A stretch of DNA of 64,000 nt from Bacillota bacterium (GTDB lineage: Bacteria > Bacillota > UBA5301 > JAMCQP01): the NCBI GenBank assembly GCA_023381695.1, contig JAMCQP010000080.1, positions 1 through 64,000 on the forward strand, given 5' to 3'. Shown one piece after another: positions 36,857 to 45,594 of this stretch (the first letter of the stretch is position 1; each line of letters starts with the position of its first letter). Under the pieces are notes generated by a model, which ran no database searches, was not told the DNA's origin, and saw nothing but the letters and a program-made list of their open reading frames with translations. Position numbers and translations under genes: made by a program.

Positions 36857-36884
36857 AACTAATTAACCTCCTTTTGCGGGGCTT

Positions 36885-37079
36885 TTATTTTTCAATCCCC
36901 GCTTGCTTCAGAATGGTTCTTATTGTTCTGGGGTCAAGATCTTTTCTGGGATGGGGAACCGTTACTTTTCCTGGTTTTGATGGGTGGATCAGTTGCAAAT
37001 GAGAACCCACCTGATTTTTAATTAACCAACCATCTTTATGTAATATTTCCAGGATTTCTCTGGATGAATAGCTTTTCAA
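36885..37079 (-). CDS. hicA: HicA-family mRNA interferase toxin
   Basis: A 64-residue protein starting at TTG with AGGAGGGGGG seven bases upstream. The dsRBD-like fold contains the catalytic His in QVGSHLQLIHP and the basic VTVPHPRKDLDPRTIRTILKQAG. HicA toxins cleave mRNA under stress. Toxin-first order is normal for hicAB. A perfect palindrome lies just upstream. Confidence 0.92.
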   Translation of the reverse strand: MKSYSSREILEILHKDGWLIKNQVGSHLQLIHPSKPGKVTVPHPRKDLDPRTIRTILKQAGIEK

Positions 37080-37110
37080 TTCTTGCCCCCCTCCTCACAT
37101 TATAAGTTTA

Positions 37111-37131
37111 ACACGTATAAATTATACGTGT
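37111..37131 (-). promoter_or_regulatory. Palindromic operator of hicAB
   Basis: ACACGTATAA and TTATACGTGT, separated by one base, form a perfect 10-bp inverted repeat in the hicA promoter region. On the minus strand TTGACA overlaps its upstream edge and TATAAT lies just downstream. It is the expected HicB/HicAB autorepression site. Confidence 0.6.
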
Positions 37132-37170
37132 CAATTGTGTTGGGATAAGTTTATCGGAATTATCAGCAGC

Positions 37171-37189
37171 GGCCCGAAAGGGCCTTTTT
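37171..37189 (+). terminator. Intrinsic terminator insulating the defence operon
   Basis: GGCCC-GAAA-GGGCC followed by TTTTT. No plus-strand gene precedes it closely, so it may stop read-through into the Hma-type operon or belong to a lost gene. Confidence 0.7.
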
Positions 37190-37250
37190 GAGTTTCGGAG
37201 TCCAAGAAAGTTAAACTATTTGTTTGACAGAGTCACTGATGTTATAACAG

Positions 37251-37292
37251 ATGCGATATGCACTTGACACCATTCACGCCATGCGATATAAT
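37251..37292 (+). promoter_or_regulatory. Consensus promoter with 9-bp direct repeats, head of the Hma-type operon
   Basis: TTGACA (37264-37269), 17 bp, TATAAT (37287-37292): a perfect sigma-70 promoter. ATGCGATAT occurs at 37251-37259 and 37281-37289, 30 bp apart, one copy above the -35 and the other overlapping the -10. This suits an operator for the HTH domain at the N-terminus of the first gene product. It also rules out translation from ATG 37251. Confidence 0.75.
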
Positions 37293-37337
37293 ATTGCCAG
37301 TCAATACCAAATTTTCCATAAATGGTGGCAAGTCGAT

Positions 37338-40300
37338 ATGAAAGGTTTTGTCTTGAAACGTGAGATACCGCCGGATTTTCCAATCCGCATCAAACGGCTT
37401 CGCGCCAGGCTTGGCCTGACCCAAATGCGTCTGGCCGAGCTGATGGGGGTTTCTTTTGCCTCCGTGAACCGGTGGGAAAATGGGCAGTCACGACCGTCGG
37501 CGCTGGCGTGGCAACAGCTTGTTCGGGCGGAGGAATCCGGCATCGAAGCCTTGAGTGAAGATGCATACAACTCTCACGCAAAAGTATCCCTAATCAGCGA
37601 GGACGGCCCCGCCTACAACACCGCCCCCGGTGACCCTCCAGACATCGATTTTACGACCGATCCCGGGGTGGTCTGGGTGGTGGCGGAAGGCCAGCGCCTG
37701 ACGTATGGACACCTCTTCAACCCGACCTTTGCCGTGGAAATTTCTTTGATCGATCCGCTTCCCCACCAGCGCATCGCGGTCTATGAGCAGATGCTTCCCC
37801 AGTCTCGTCTTCGCTTTCTCCTGGCCGATGACGCCGGAGCCGGGAAAACGATCATGGCGGGGCTTTATATCCGGGAGATGCTGGCGCGCCGGCTGATTCG
37901 GAGGGTGCTGATTGTTCCCCCGGCGGGATTGGTTGGCAATTGGGAACGGGAACTGAGGACGTTGTTCAACCTTTCTTTTCGCGTTGTCGCGGGGAGCGAG
38001 GCCCGGTCGGGCAACCCCTTTGCGGGGGACGGCGGCGAGCTTTTGATTGTGAGTCTGGATACGCTTTCCTCGGAACGAACTTTTTCACGTCTTCAGGAAG
38101 ACCCGGTTGTGCCATATGACCTGGTGATCTTTGACGAAGCACACAAGCTCTCGGCGGACCGGGAGCCGGATTTTAGAATTCGCAAGACGGATCGTTACCG
38201 GCTGGCGGAAGCGCTGGCCGGCGTTGAGGTGGAAAATCCCGGAGATCACCGCTGGCGGCTCGACTGGAGTTGCCACCATCTTCTTCTGCTTACGGCAACC
38301 CCCCACATGGGCAAGGATTTTCCCTATTATTGCCTGTGGCGGCTTTTGGAACCGGAAGTGCTGTCCACCTTTGACGCTTTCAACGCTTATCCTCTGGATG
38401 AACGGAAACGCCATTTCATCCGCCGGACCAAGGAAGAGATGGTCCGTCTGGACGGAAGCCCCATCTACCCGACGCGTGTTTCTGATACCCTGAGTTACGA
38501 TCTCACCCAGGGGGAAACAAGCGAACAGAGGCTTTACGAGGAAACCACCGCCTACATCCAGACTTATTATAACCGTGCCCGCATTCTGAACCGTTCCGCC
38601 GCCAGGCTGGCCATGAGCATCTTTCAGCGGCGGCTGGCCAGTTCGACCTATGCTCTGATGCGGTCCTTCGAGCGCCGGTTGGACAGGTTAACCGCGTTGA
38701 TCAAGGACATTCAATCGGGGCGGATCACCGTTGAGTCGCTTCTCATCCTTCAGCGCAGGCTTGAAGAAGATGTCAGGGACGTATTTGAAGAGATGACCGC
38801 CGAGGAAGAGGAGATTAAGGAGGACCGCGAGGAGAACGAGCGCGCAGAGGAAAAGGTCCTGAAAGGCGTTGTCGCCGGTTCTCTGGCGGAATTGGAAGCG
38901 GAACGACTGCAGGTGGAACATCTCCTGGACCTGGCCCGGAAGGTCTATGAAGCCGGACAGGAATCCAAGTTCGAGAAGCTGTGCGAAATCCTGCGGGACC
39001 CTTCCTACAAGGACGAAAAACTCATCATCTTCAGCGAGCACCGGGACACTCTGGACTTTTTGGTCCGGCGGCTCGAAGGTCTTGGCTTTACGGGACGGGT
39101 TGCCCGGATCCACGGCGGCATGCACTATCTGGAACGGGAGGAGCAGGTTGAGTTCTTCCGGAAGCCGGCGGAGGACGGGGGAGCCACCTATCTGGTCGCG
39201 ACGGACGCAGCGGGCGAGGGGATCAACCTGCAGTTCTGCTGGCTGATGGTCAACTACGACATCCCCTGGAACCCGGCCCGCCTGGAACAGCGGATGGGCC
39301 GGATTCACCGCTACGGGCAAGAGCATGATCCGGTGATCATCACCAACCTGGTCGCGGGCAAGACCCGGGAGGGACGGGTGCTCAAGACCCTGCTCGAAAA
39401 GCTGGAACGGATCCGCAAGGAACTGGGCTCCGACAAGGTCTTTGATGTGATCGGCCGGCTCTTTGAAGAGGTTTCTCTGCGGGAATACATGGAGCAGGCG
39501 GTCACGGAGGAAGGGGCGGAAGAGGTCCGGCGGAAGATCGAGGGGACCCTTACCAGGGAACAGGTTGCCGCTATCCAGGAGCGCGAGAGACGGTTGTTTG
39601 GGGACGGTGGAGATGTGCGGGTCCAGCTCCCCAAACTCAAGCCTCAGTTGGAAAGGGAGGAGTTGCGACGGCTTCTCCCCGGCTACGTCCGCCGGTTTAT
39701 CGAAAAGGCTGTGCCCATGGTGGATATAGGAATTGAAGGTGAACTGGACGGCGTCTTTTCAGTGAAGGCACTCAAACCCGGCGCCCTCGATCCGTTGTGG
39801 CCGGTTCTTGAAAACTATCCGCCCGGCCAGCGCAACCGCTTTATCGTCTATAAACCCGGGGGCAAAGGCGGGGCGATCTTTCTTCATCCTGGAGAGCCCT
39901 TCTTTGACAGGCTTTCGGCGTATATTCAGGCGCGATTTGCGTGGGAAGCGTTAAAGGGCGGCGTATTCGTGGATCCGTATGCTTCACGCCCTTACCTGTT
40001 TCACCTGGCGCTGGTCGGGGTGGAAAGACGCGGGGATCAAAACTTCCAGGCATTGGAGCAGGATGAGATCCTTCAATACCGCCTGGTGGGCCTCAAGCAG
40101 GAAGAGGGGGGGCAAATAGAGGAATGCCCCATTGAGCACCTGCTGCTCCTTAAAGGTGGACAGGGCATTCCGGCAGAGGCGATCCGCTTTGCTGCCACCG
40201 CCAGGGATTCCAGTGCGCTTGCCAGGGCCTACGCCATCGAACGGGTTGCTCGTCCGTCAGCGGAAGAGCGGCGCCGGATCCTTCTGGAAAGCTTGCCTTC

Positions 40301-40973
40301 CCGGGAAGATTTTATAACCCGTGGGTATGATTATCAGGATGCGGAACTGGCGATGGTCAGGGCCAGGCAGGCGGATAAGGCGCGGGACGGCGATCTCCGG
40401 GCCAAGGGAGAGCTAACCAGGATCAAGGAGCGGCAGCGCGCGCTAATAGCGCGGCGGGAGGAGGCGCTGGCGACACTCCGCCGGGAGCCTGAACTGATCG
40501 TGCCAGGCGATGTTGCATTCCTGACGCACGCGCTGGTTGTGCCATCGGCCGATCCCGAAGATAAAAAGAGGCATGACGAGGCGATTGAGGCTATCGCCGT
40601 GAGGGTCGCCTGGGATTACGAGGAGGGGAACGGCTGCGTGGTGAAGGATGTCTCCAGGCCCGGGCTGGCCCGTGCCGCGGAGCTTACGGAGTGCCCGGGT
40701 TTTGACCTGCTCTCCAGGCGTCCTGACGGCCAGGAGCGCGCCATTGAGGTGAAGGGCCGCGCCGGGGTCGGGGACGTGGAACTCACTGAGAATGAGTGGG
40801 CCAAGGCCTGCAACTTGCGGGGTCGATATTGGCTCTATGTGGTTTACGATTGCGCCGGTCCTCATCCGCGGCTGCTGCGGGTCCAGGATCCGTTTGCCAA
40901 ACTGCTTGTCAGGGAAAAAGGTGGTGTGATCATCGATGAGCGAGAAATTTTCGAGGCGGCGGAGGCGGAATAA
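37338..40973 (+). CDS. HTH (XRE)-SNF2/DEAH helicase-DUF3883 fusion, Hma-type helicase
   Basis: 1,211 residues from the first ATG inside the transcript. Residues ~15-70 form an XRE HTH (RLRARLGLTQMRLAELMGVSFASVNRWENGQSRPS). The helicase core has DDAGAGKT (Lys170), DEAH (266-269), the SAT-like motif LLLTATPHMG, a coiled-coil insertion (~470-540), and motif VI RLEQRMGRIHRYGQ. The C-terminus is a DUF3883-like domain: GFDLLSRRPDGQERAIEVKG carries Asp...Glu-x-Lys as in PD-(D/E)XK nucleases, then ENEWAKACNLRGRYWLYVVYD. It should translocate on invading DNA with the methylase and ATPase of the operon. The next gene overlaps by one base. The fused HTH is unusual. Confidence 0.9.
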   Translation: MKGFVLKREIPPDFPIRIKRLRARLGLTQMRLAELMGVSFASVNRWENGQSRPSALAWQQLVRAEESGIEALSEDAYNSHAKVSLISEDGPAYNTAPGDPPDIDFTTDPGVVWVVAEGQRLTYGHLFNPTFAVEISLIDPLPHQRIAVYEQMLPQSRLRFLLADDAGAGKTIMAGLYIREMLARRLIRRVLIVPPAGLVGNWERELRTLFNLSFRVVAGSEARSGNPFAGDGGELLIVSLDTLSSERTFSRLQEDPVVPYDLVIFDEAHKLSADREPDFRIRKTDRYRLAEALAGVEVENPGDHRWRLDWSCHHLLLLTATPHMGKDFPYYCLWRLLEPEVLSTFDAFNAYPLDERKRHFIRRTKEEMVRLDGSPIYPTRVSDTLSYDLTQGETSEQRLYEETTAYIQTYYNRARILNRSAARLAMSIFQRRLASSTYALMRSFERRLDRLTALIKDIQSGRITVESLLILQRRLEEDVRDVFEEMTAEEEEIKEDREENERAEEKVLKGVVAGSLAELEAERLQVEHLLDLARKVYEAGQESKFEKLCEILRDPSYKDEKLIIFSEHRDTLDFLVRRLEGLGFTGRVARIHGGMHYLEREEQVEFFRKPAEDGGATYLVATDAAGEGINLQFCWLMVNYDIPWNPARLEQRMGRIHRYGQEHDPVIITNLVAGKTREGRVLKTLLEKLERIRKELGSDKVFDVIGRLFEEVSLREYMEQAVTEEGAEEVRRKIEGTLTREQVAAIQERERRLFGDGGDVRVQLPKLKPQLEREELRRLLPGYVRRFIEKAVPMVDIGIEGELDGVFSVKALKPGALDPLWPVLENYPPGQRNRFIVYKPGGKGGAIFLHPGEPFFDRLSAYIQARFAWEALKGGVFVDPYASRPYLFHLALVGVERRGDQNFQALEQDEILQYRLVGLKQEEGGQIEECPIEHLLLLKGGQGIPAEAIRFAATARDSSALARAYAIERVARPSAEERRRILLESLPSREDFITRGYDYQDAELAMVRARQADKARDGDLRAKGELTRIKERQRALIARREEALATLRREPELIVPGDVAFLTHALVVPSADPEDKKRHDEAIEAIAVRVAWDYEEGNGCVVKDVSRPGLARAAELTECPGFDLLSRRPDGQERAIEVKGRAGVGDVELTENEWAKACNLRGRYWLYVVYDCAGPHPRLLRVQDPFAKLLVREKGGVIIDEREIFEAAEAE

Positions 40974-41905
40974 TGCCGTTAAGTTTGAGTGTTTCAAATG
41001 CTTTCAGTGAATTACTTTCACGGATTGAGTTGAATCCTACTCGAGTTCAGCTTGCGTCGCAAAGATATAATGCGGTTAAAACTTTGATCGAAAAGGCTTT
41101 ACCCGGAAAAGACGTCACCCAGATTGGGTCATTTCAAAGAAAGACCAAGATTCGTCCAGTTGATCTAAGTGACCACCTTGATATCGATGTACTCGTAAGT
41201 TTTGGACCCGCCTCAAAAATTGCTCGTTTTCCGGAGCGGGGGATCACACCTATTGAAGCACTCAAAACGGTTCGTGATGCACTCTCTTCCGATAAAACTT
41301 ATCGCATCATGAAACCTAAAACAGATGCTCCAACTGTAGTGTTAGAGTATGCCGACGATTTTTCCATGGAGCTAGTTCCAGCATTTGCGGATAAGACAGG
41401 TCTCCACAGTCATGAATTCTGCAATTGTTACCTGGTGGGAAACGCTTCAGGCAATTGGGTTCCGGCTGATTATGATTATGATGCGGCCATGATAAGCGCT
41501 CTGAATGCCATCTGTCATGGAGCATTGGTGCCTTCGATTAAGATGATCAAGGCGTTTATTCGGGGGTACAATGTAAAATTATCATCTTTCCATATAGAGA
41601 TACTGTCCTCATTAATTGTCCCCCAAGCTATAGCCAAGTGGGAGGTCGAACGGTTATCCTGGGGCTACCAGCATATATTGGCCTATTTCTTGAGTAATGT
41701 TGGTTACTTTATGTTAGGACCAGCTTCGATCCCGGGAAGTTATTCTCCTCCCGTTGATTCCCGCTTGTCTTTCACCGAATTACAGGCCCTGGGGGGCATT
41801 TGGATGAAGTTTGGCAGTCTAGCAATGAGCATATGTAAACTTGGAGATACTCCACAGGCTTTGGACGTGTGGAGACAATTCTTTGGCAATCCTTTTCCGT
41901 CGTAG
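40973..41905 (+). CDS. CD-NTase (SMODS-type) cyclic-oligonucleotide synthase
   Basis: A 310-residue protein whose ATG overlaps the helicase stop (TAATG). The Pol-beta NTase signature is complete: GS (Gly52-Ser53) with QRKT, the Asp-x-Asp pair (Asp70, Asp72 in HLDIDVLV) and a third acidic residue (Glu133 in SMELVPAF). A helical OAS-like C-terminal domain follows (SIKMIKAFIRGYN...HIEILSSLIV). Intact acidic residues predict that it makes a cyclic di- or trinucleotide when phage is sensed. The product cannot be told from sequence. Its neighbour is a two-TM SLATT protein, the classical partner. Codon use is more AT-rich than the helicase gene, suggesting the pair was inserted later. Confidence 0.82.
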   Translation: MPLSLSVSNAFSELLSRIELNPTRVQLASQRYNAVKTLIEKALPGKDVTQIGSFQRKTKIRPVDLSDHLDIDVLVSFGPASKIARFPERGITPIEALKTVRDALSSDKTYRIMKPKTDAPTVVLEYADDFSMELVPAFADKTGLHSHEFCNCYLVGNASGNWVPADYDYDAAMISALNAICHGALVPSIKMIKAFIRGYNVKLSSFHIEILSSLIVPQAIAKWEVERLSWGYQHILAYFLSNVGYFMLGPASIPGSYSPPVDSRLSFTELQALGGIWMKFGSLAMSICKLGDTPQALDVWRQFFGNPFPS

Positions 41906-41916
41906 GGGGTTAACAG

Positions 41917-42429
41917 ATGGGAGACCAAGAGAATGCAAATCAACACCTTCTAGAAGAATGCCAGACCGTTGCAGAAAATTGCCTATATACGGCCCAGGCT
42001 CGCTTCATATTGGCCGACAAAGCCAACTTTTGGAATCGCCTTCTTTTAATTGTGCCGTCATGTATAGCAGCAATTGGTGGGATTTTGACTTCTCTAGGAT
42101 TACCAGGCTGGATTGGAGCGTTTGCTGCCATTTCGGGAGTGGTCACAGCCTTAGCAGCAGCTTTGGGCGTTGATCAAAAGGCAATGTTAAACAAACAAGC
42201 AGCGAATCTTATGACCGCACTTCGACATGAGGCCCGTGCACTTCATGAAACATACTGGCGTGAACTTACGCATGAGCAATTGGTAACCGAAGTTAGACGC
42301 ATTAATGATCGTTACAACTGTCTGGTCCAAGCGCTTGAAACTACTGATGCTAAAACCTTTGACGAAGCACGGAGGAGAATAAAAACCGGCATTTTTGAAC
42401 CCGACTTCCAGAAAAACCAAAAAGCTTGA
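41917..42429 (+). CDS. SLATT-domain two-TM putative effector
   Basis: A 170-residue protein with AGGGGG eleven bases before the ATG. A soluble helix is followed by two transmembrane segments (residues ~46-66, RLLLIVPSCIAAIGGILTSLG; and ~69-90, WIGAFAAISGVVTALAAALG), then a long cytoplasmic helical part (LRHEARALHETYWRELTHEQL). This is the layout of SLATT (SMODS- and SLOG-associated two-TM) proteins, predicted pore-forming effectors triggered by nucleotide second messengers. It lies 11 bp after the CD-NTase gene, and its stop overlaps a possible TTG start of the methylase. Confidence 0.78.
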   Translation: MGDQENANQHLLEECQTVAENCLYTAQARFILADKANFWNRLLLIVPSCIAAIGGILTSLGLPGWIGAFAAISGVVTALAAALGVDQKAMLNKQAANLMTALRHEARALHETYWRELTHEQLVTEVRRINDRYNCLVQALETTDAKTFDEARRRIKTGIFEPDFQKNQKA

Positions 42430-42449
42430 CGAAAAAGGATGGATCAAAG

Positions 42450-45400
42450 GTGGATCGTTCTCGACTTATAGAAGTTACGTTTCCGCTAAAACAGACCTCG
42501 TTAGATTCCGTACATGAGAAGAATGTACGACACGGTCATATTTCTACGCTACATATCTGGCCCGCACGGCGACCTTTAGCAGCGAGTCGTGCGGCGTTGA
42601 TAGCTACATTGTTACCAGATCCGGGCAACATGGAGGAACGTAAGTATCTACTCGAGAAGCTGGGTGGCAAGCTGGCCCCAGCAGTCAAGAAAAAGAAGTT
42701 GCCCAGCGGCAAGACAGAGGAAAAGGTCACCGAGGAGACTGTGGGTGGTGTTTTGCACTGGGGCCGGGAATCCAGCCCTGATTTGGAGTGGTTCCGGGAG
42801 AAGATCCGGGAAGCTTACGGAGGGCGCGCTCCCAGGGTGCTTGATCCTTTCGCAGGAGGAGGAGCTATTCCTTTAGAAGCCATGCGGTTGGGCTGCGAGG
42901 TCACGGCGGTTGATATCAACCCGGTCGCATGGTTCATCCTGAAATGCACGCTCGAATACCCGCAAAAGCTTGCGGGGCAGCGTCGGCCGCTGCCGAAGTT
43001 TGCGCCGGAATCGCCGGAGTTTATGGCGGGCTTCTTAAAGGATGCAGGCAAACTGACCAGAAAGCAATTGGAACGCAAGCTCCAGTTTGTTCAAGGGCGG
43101 ATGTTCCATCTTGTTGATGCTGACCTGGCCTGGCACGTGCGCGCGTGGGGCTGGTGGGTGTTGCGGCGATCTAAGGCGGATCTTGAACGTTTTTATCCGA
43201 TGGTGGATGGTAAGCCTACGGTGGCCTACCTGTGGGCACGGACCGTGACTTGCAAGAATTGCCGGGCCACAGTGCCGTTGCTCAAGACCAGGTGGTTGTG
43301 CAAGAAAGGTGATAAGCGGGTACTGCTCACCATGAAACCGAATTCTGACAAGACGGGCGTGGTTTTCGGTATTCAAGTAAAAGTGCCACTAGACGGCGTG
43401 AATACTGCTCAGCGCCGGGAGCATGATAAACGGATCGGGGCAGGTACTATGTCGCGATCCGGAGTAGTCTGCCCCTGTTGTGGTACCATAATGGCGATGG
43501 AAGATCTTCGTTTGGAAGGCCAGGCCGAGAGGCTCGGAACCATGATGACCGCAGTTGTAGTGGATGGACCGGAAGGCAAGGAATACCGCCTCCCTACAAT
43601 AGCAGAGGTGCGCCTTGCTACTGAAGCAGAAAAAGAATTGAACCAAGTTTTTGCCGAAATTCCTTTTGGACTTCCCGAGGAGTCATTGCCTCAGAAAGAG
43701 GCACTGGGATTTCGTGTGCCGCTCTATGGCTTTGACAAATGGCGTGATCTTTTCATTCCTCGCCAACTACTGGCCTTGGGAGTTTTTGCAAAAAATACTC
43801 GCTTAGCTCGGGATGCCATGCAAGCAGAGGGATACCCATCCGAATGGGTAGAGGGGATGACTGCTTACCTTGCTACATCCTTTAGCCGATTGGCAGATTA
43901 TTCATCTACCATTTGTATATGGTCATTGAGCGAATTCCTTTGCCACACTTTTACGCGTTTTGCGCTGCCTATGACGTGGGATTTTGTGGAAGGTAATCCT
44001 ATTGGTTTGACATCGGGGAATTATGAAGGCGCCGTGGACTGGGTGAGCCGAGTGCTCGATCACGCACTTTTAGCAGCAACAGGTACGCCATCACCAGGCA
44101 TAAAGAATATTAGCGCCGCTGGAGCAAATCTCGAAAAGCTGGATGTTATTGTCACTGATCCTCCTTATTACGATGCCATCCCATACTCTGACCTGATGGA
44201 TTTCTTTTATATATGGCTTCGTAGAATACTGAACGGTTTATCACCGGAATTTGACGCGTCTTTCGGCGATCAACTGGCGCCAAAATGGGATCACGACAAA
44301 AACGACGGAGAATTAATCGACGACGCCAGCCGCTTTGGTGGGGATAAAGTCAAATCCAAGGCGGCTTACGAAGAGGGTATGTTCCAGGCTTTTCGAACCT
44401 GTTACCAAGCACTGAAGCCAGAAGGGCGTCTTGTTGTGGTATTTGCCCACAAAGACCCTGATGCTTGGGGGACCCTGGTTTCTGCCATGATCCGGGCTGG
44501 CTTCGTAGTGGATGCAAGCTGGCCTATCCAGACAGAGCGGGAAGCCAGAATGCGGGCTTATGCATCTGCGGCCCTCTCTTCTTCAGTCTGGCTTGTTTGC
44601 AAAAAACGCCCGGAATCGGTTCGCCCCGGCTGGGATAATCTTGTCCTGGAGGAAATGGTGGAAAAGCTCCACGGCAGGTGGGACGACAGCGCTAAAAAAT
44701 GGGTTGTCCCTCCCAGGTTGCGGGAGTATTGGGATGCGGGCATCAGGGGTCCGGATTTCGTCTGGGCGGCTACGGGCCCGGCCCTTGAAGCTTACAGCAA
44801 GCACCCCGTGGTCAAGAAGGCCAACGAACCGGGGCAGTTGATGACGGTCTCCGAGTTTCTGCACCGCGTCAGGCGTATCGTGGTGGATTTTGTGGTCGGC
44901 CGGGTGCTGCCCCACAACGGTGATGCCGGGACGGCGAGCGGCTTGGACGACGTAACCACCTATTATTTACTCCACCGGTACGATTTCGGCATGGACAATG
45001 CGCCTGTAGGGGCATGCATTCTGTATGCGGTTTCCTGTGGGCTGTCAGATAACGCCCTCATGGATCATTTGGACATCCTGGTTCGTACCGGCGGTCAAAC
45101 AGCGTCGGAAGACATTGAAGGCGAAGACAGCGCAAACGAAGGCAGAGAAGGCATTTCCGAAGCGGATGATGCGGACCTTGAGGAAGAAGGCACCGGCAGC
45201 ACCGTCAAACTCAAACCCTGGTCCCAGCGCAAGCGGAAGAGCATGGGTTACAGCACCGATGGCCGTCAGGCTCCGCTAATCGATCAGGCGCACCGCCTGA
45301 TGTACCTCTGGAAAACCGGTGATGTGGTCAGAGTGGATGAATTTTTGGATGTTCAAGGGTTACGCCGGAACACCCTCTTTCATCAGTTGCTTCAGGCGCT

Positions 45401-45524
45401 GATCGAGCTTGCCCCTGCTGGAAGCGAGGAGCGCTCGCTGCTTGAAAGTATCAGTAACCATGTGGCCGCGCGGGGTGTGGCCGGGGAAACGGCGGGGGAA
45501 TTGATTAAGTTGGGGAATCTTTGA
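42450..45524 (+). CDS. DUF1156 Zn-ribbon DNA methylase (COG1743-like), Hma-type
   Basis: GTG 42450 with AAGGA upstream is favoured; TTG 42426 overlapping the SLATT stop is the alternative. About 1,024 residues. The DUF1156 N-terminus (SVHEKNVRHGHISTLHIWPARRP) is followed by SAM motif I DPFAGGGAIP (Asp132) and VDINPVA, a Zn-ribbon (CKNC...C, then CPCC), and the catalytic DPPYYDAIPYSD (Asp570). DPPY marks an amino-methyltransferase, probably N6-adenine. An acidic linker near residues 890-920 precedes a C-terminal helical part. It should modify host DNA or license the system in place of a classical restriction enzyme. Confidence 0.9.
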   Translation: MDRSRLIEVTFPLKQTSLDSVHEKNVRHGHISTLHIWPARRPLAASRAALIATLLPDPGNMEERKYLLEKLGGKLAPAVKKKKLPSGKTEEKVTEETVGGVLHWGRESSPDLEWFREKIREAYGGRAPRVLDPFAGGGAIPLEAMRLGCEVTAVDINPVAWFILKCTLEYPQKLAGQRRPLPKFAPESPEFMAGFLKDAGKLTRKQLERKLQFVQGRMFHLVDADLAWHVRAWGWWVLRRSKADLERFYPMVDGKPTVAYLWARTVTCKNCRATVPLLKTRWLCKKGDKRVLLTMKPNSDKTGVVFGIQVKVPLDGVNTAQRREHDKRIGAGTMSRSGVVCPCCGTIMAMEDLRLEGQAERLGTMMTAVVVDGPEGKEYRLPTIAEVRLATEAEKELNQVFAEIPFGLPEESLPQKEALGFRVPLYGFDKWRDLFIPRQLLALGVFAKNTRLARDAMQAEGYPSEWVEGMTAYLATSFSRLADYSSTICIWSLSEFLCHTFTRFALPMTWDFVEGNPIGLTSGNYEGAVDWVSRVLDHALLAATGTPSPGIKNISAAGANLEKLDVIVTDPPYYDAIPYSDLMDFFYIWLRRILNGLSPEFDASFGDQLAPKWDHDKNDGELIDDASRFGGDKVKSKAAYEEGMFQAFRTCYQALKPEGRLVVVFAHKDPDAWGTLVSAMIRAGFVVDASWPIQTEREARMRAYASAALSSSVWLVCKKRPESVRPGWDNLVLEEMVEKLHGRWDDSAKKWVVPPRLREYWDAGIRGPDFVWAATGPALEAYSKHPVVKKANEPGQLMTVSEFLHRVRRIVVDFVVGRVLPHNGDAGTASGLDDVTTYYLLHRYDFGMDNAPVGACILYAVSCGLSDNALMDHLDILVRTGGQTASEDIEGEDSANEGREGISEADDADLEEEGTGSTVKLKPWSQRKRKSMGYSTDGRQAPLIDQAHRLMYLWKTGDVVRVDEFLDVQGLRRNTLFHQLLQALIELAPAGSEERSLLESISNHVAARGVAGETAGELIKLGNL

Positions 45525-45594
45525 GTTGCGGAAACGTGGTAATGACCCATGAATGATGGCAATAAACGTGGCAATAACTTGGGGGGCGAGAAGA

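Noticed and set aside
36856-36885. HicAB as part of the Hma-type operon
   Set aside because: It is divergently transcribed, has its own palindromic operator and is separated by a terminator.
37224-37248. TTGACA at 37224 with TATAAC as a second promoter
   Set aside because: The spacer is only 13 bp; the TTGACA-N17-TATAAT just downstream is far better.
37251-37337. ATG 37251 as the helicase start
   Set aside because: It lies upstream of the consensus promoter, so it would not be in the transcript.
42426-45524. Methylase as a type III or BREX-type enzyme
   Set aside because: The DUF1156 start, Zn-ribbon and wide spacing between DPFAGG and DPPY fit the COG1743 type; no PglZ, BrxC or res gene is present.
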